The notes beneath the pieces are model-generated. The model made no database searches and was not told where the DNA came from. It saw only the letters and a list, made by a program, of their open reading frames with translations. A stretch of DNA of 8,460 bases from Verrucomicrobiota bacterium (GTDB lineage: Bacteria > Verrucomicrobiota > Verrucomicrobiia > Limisphaerales > UBA11320): positions 1 through 8,460 of the forward strand of contig VHDG01000135.1 of the NCBI GenBank assembly GCA_016871475.1, written 5' to 3'. Within the stretch, counting starts at the first letter, position 1. Each line of letters begins with the position of its first letter. Shown in pieces: positions 7,104 through 8,460 of this stretch. The position numbers and the translations under genes were made by a program.

Positions 7104-7816
7104 GCAAACTTGAGAATGCAGTCGTGACAGGCGCAGGCAGTGGCGTCGGCCGTAGCATCGCCATCGCGCTGGCCAGTCAGGGTCATCGAACTGTCATCCT
7201 GGGCAGAAGACTCGACAGCCTCAAAGAAACCGCTGCTCTTGCTGGCGAGGCGGGGTCCAGAATCCTTTGCATGCCGTGCGACATTTCATCGCGGGAGTCC
7301 GTGGTTGCGATGGGGCGTGAGGTTTTGAAGGAACTGGGCGACGTCGGAATCCTCATCAATGCGGCGGGAGCCAACGTGCCGCGTCGGAGTCTGGAGGTTC
7401 TCTCGGATGCGGACTACCACGCGATGATGGATACCAACTTGAACGGTGCGTATTGGTGTGTGCAGGCATTCCTGCCAGGGATGCGCGCTCGAAGGACCGG
7501 GACGATCGTCAATGTGGTGTCCGACGCAGCCAAGCAAGCGAGTCCGAAGGCGGGTCCTGCGTACTCCATGTCGAAGTTCGGCCTCGTGGGATTGACCCAG
7601 GCCATCAACGCGGAGGAACGCGGCAATGGAGTTCGAGCCTGCGCATTGTTGCCGGGCGACATTGATACTCCGCTATTGGACAAGCGACCCGCGCCTCCCG
7701 ATGCACAAGCCCGGTCACGCATGCTGATGCCTGAGGATGTTGCGGAATGCGCCTTGCTGGCGGTCAATCTTCCAAGCCGGGCGATCGTTGAGGAAATCCT
7801 GATCCGCCCTCGCTAA
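7100..7816 (+). CDS. Short-chain dehydrogenase/reductase (classical SDR)
   Basis: 238 residues, typical of a classical SDR. The cofactor motif TGAGSGVG (10-17), CDIS (60-63, adenine-ring Asp61), NAAG (87-90) and the catalytic set Asn113, Ser141, Tyr155, Lys159 (YSMSK) are all present. PGDIDTP (185-191) follows the sixth strand as expected. Arg36-Arg37 after the second strand hint at NADP(H) preference; this is inferred. The ATG overlaps the stop of the Gfo/Idh/MocA gene as ATGA, indicating translational coupling, and the pair plausibly catalyses successive oxidation/reduction steps on a sugar-like substrate. The TAA stop is also the left flank of the inverted-repeat element at 7817. An SDR of the FabG or sugar-epimerising type cannot be excluded, since residues beyond the core do not identify the substrate. 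Confidence 0.92.
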   Translation: MSKLENAVVTGAGSGVGRSIAIALASQGHRTVILGRRLDSLKETAALAGEAGSRILCMPCDISSRESVVAMGREVLKELGDVGILINAAGANVPRRSLEVLSDADYHAMMDTNLNGAYWCVQAFLPGMRARRTGTIVNVVSDAAKQASPKAGPAYSMSKFGLVGLTQAINAEERGNGVRACALLPGDIDTPLLDKRPAPPDAQARSRMLMPEDVAECALLAVNLPSRAIVEEILIRPR

Positions 7817-7980
7817 GCCGGAACGGTTCAGTAGGACAGTGGACAGTTGCGCAGCAGACTCTTGTGAAGTGCGAGGCGTGAGGAGTGCGCGTATTGAACT
7901 GAAATACGTAAACGACGAACAACGAAGCACTTCGCAAGAGGATCAATCAAATGGCCGTTGTCCTACTGAATCGTTCCGGC
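7817..7980. mobile_element. MITE-like hairpin element with 22-bp terminal inverted repeats and TAA flanks
   Basis: The outer arms 7817-7838 and 7959-7980 (GCCGGAACGG... / ...CGTTCCGGC) are reverse complements except for one position (G7826 against T7971). TAA flanks both ends (7814-7816 and 7981-7983), consistent with a 3-bp target duplication. Nested arms 7859-7872 and 7927-7940 match at 13 of 14 positions. The centre is CGTATT-GAACTGA-AATACG (7890-7908). There is no coding capacity, so any movement would need a transposase in trans. The TNA-type flank would suit IS5-family relatives, but no parent element is visible. It may also act as a transcription stop between the convergent SDR and mntR genes. 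Recognition as mobile is an inference from structure; genomic copies would settle it. Confidence 0.6.
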
Positions 7981-7984
7981 TAAG

Positions 7985-7995
7985 GGGCTTTGCCC
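7985..7995. terminator. Very short GC hairpin near the mntR stop
   Basis: GGGC-TTT-GCCC has a four-bp stem and three-base loop, two bases beyond the mntR stop codon. There is no adjacent U-run on either strand, so it is at best a minor contributor to termination between the convergent genes. Confidence 0.15.
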
Positions 7996-7997
7996 AG

Positions 7998-8438
7998 TCA
8001 GGTGCGGTTGGCGTTGGCGGCTCTTCGCCGCTTGAGGAACTCCTTGAGGAGCTCGGGTCTCGCCTCCATGAACGCTGCGAGGTCCGCGAGAAGTTGCAAG
8101 GTCTCCGAACTGAGGTGGTGTTCGATGCCTTCGATGTCACGTGCCTGGACGGAGTCCGCGATGTCAAACAGGCTGAAGAATCTCGAAAGGGTTTCGTGCC
8201 TTTGCTGGACGGCTTGGGCGACGTTCCGGCCCTTCTCGGTGAGCACCAGCCCCCGGTACTTCACGTAGTTGAGATAGCCCATTTCACCCAATCGCTGGAC
8301 CATGCTGGTGACAGAGCCCTGTTTGACTCCGAGAGACTTGGCGATGTCCACGACGCGGGCATAGCCTTTCTCATTGATCAGCTCCTGGATGCGTTCGAGG
8401 TAATCCTCGGCGCTTTGGCTGGGTGTGGGCTCAGACAT
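7998..8438 (-). CDS. mntR: Manganese-responsive transcriptional regulator MntR (DtxR family)
   Basis: 146 residues, the size of MntR without the SH3-like third domain of DtxR/IdeR. The N-terminal winged helix (about 10-75) and the dimerisation domain (about 76-140) are clear. All six metal ligands known for Bacillus subtilis MntR are conserved at a constant offset of four: Asp12, Glu15, His81, Glu103, Glu106, His107. EKGYARV, KYRGLVLT and the DxEGIEHHLS segment are nearly the same as in that protein. The expected role is to bind manganese and repress Mn(II) uptake genes, or activate efflux, in the cytoplasm. No transporter gene lies in the window; one may lie beyond the right edge. The ATG at 8438 has no strong ribosome binding site. 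Only 22 bases of its upstream region are visible, so its promoter is outside the window. It is convergent with the SDR gene. Confidence 0.92.
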   Translation of the reverse strand: MSEPTPSQSAEDYLERIQELINEKGYARVVDIAKSLGVKQGSVTSMVQRLGEMGYLNYVKYRGLVLTEKGRNVAQAVQQRHETLSRFFSLFDIADSVQARDIEGIEHHLSSETLQLLADLAAFMEARPELLKEFLKRRRAANANRT

Positions 8439-8460
8439 GTGCGGGGGAGCCTAGCCCGGC

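Noticed and set aside
1..8460. CRISPR array, tRNA, rRNA or transposase gene
   Set aside because: No regularly spaced direct repeats, no cloverleaf or rRNA-like segment, and no transposase-like protein were seen on either strand.

Overview
The window comes from a bacterial chromosome of roughly 60% GC. The gene mix is a modular natural-product megasynthase, a secreted BNR-repeat sialidase-like protein, a Gfo/Idh/MocA oxidoreductase with an SDR partner, and an MntR-type regulator. Few genes have a clear Shine-Dalgarno sequence. This would suit the PVC group, Verrucomicrobiota in particular, but that is an impression from gene content. No rRNA or marker gene is present to confirm it.

Layout. 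Nucleotides 1-3921 (+) hold the C-terminal 1306 residues of a PKS/NRPS-type assembly-line protein that enters from the left edge. The domain order is class-III PLP aminotransferase, condensation (C) domain, carrier protein (PCP), thioesterase (TE). There is no adenylation domain between C and PCP. The C-domain active site reads NMSVCDG instead of HHxxxDG. The TE nucleophile is Cys in place of Ser. A 492-base gene-free stretch follows (3922-4413) with several small inverted repeats. Next come a secreted BNR/Asp-box protein (4414-5424) and tadA (5438-5944), closely spaced on the + strand. After 85 bases with two palindromes, a Gfo/Idh/MocA oxidoreductase (6030-7103) and an SDR (7100-7816) form a translationally coupled pair. 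An mntR-like gene (7998-8438) reads towards them on the - strand.

Between the convergent SDR and mntR genes lies a roughly 164-bp MITE-like element (7817-7980). It has 22-bp terminal inverted repeats with one mismatch and nested internal stems. TAA occurs on both sides, and the left TAA is the SDR stop codon. The whole element folds on paper into one long hairpin.

Function. The megasynthase end is expected to set a beta-amino group on a carrier-bound acyl chain and release the product through the TE. The degenerate C domain and missing A domain make the last extension step unclear. They raise the possibility that the beta-aminoacyl chain is passed on and released without a further amino acid. 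The remaining genes look like ordinary carbohydrate/redox metabolism, tRNA editing and metal homeostasis, with no evident link to the megasynthase.
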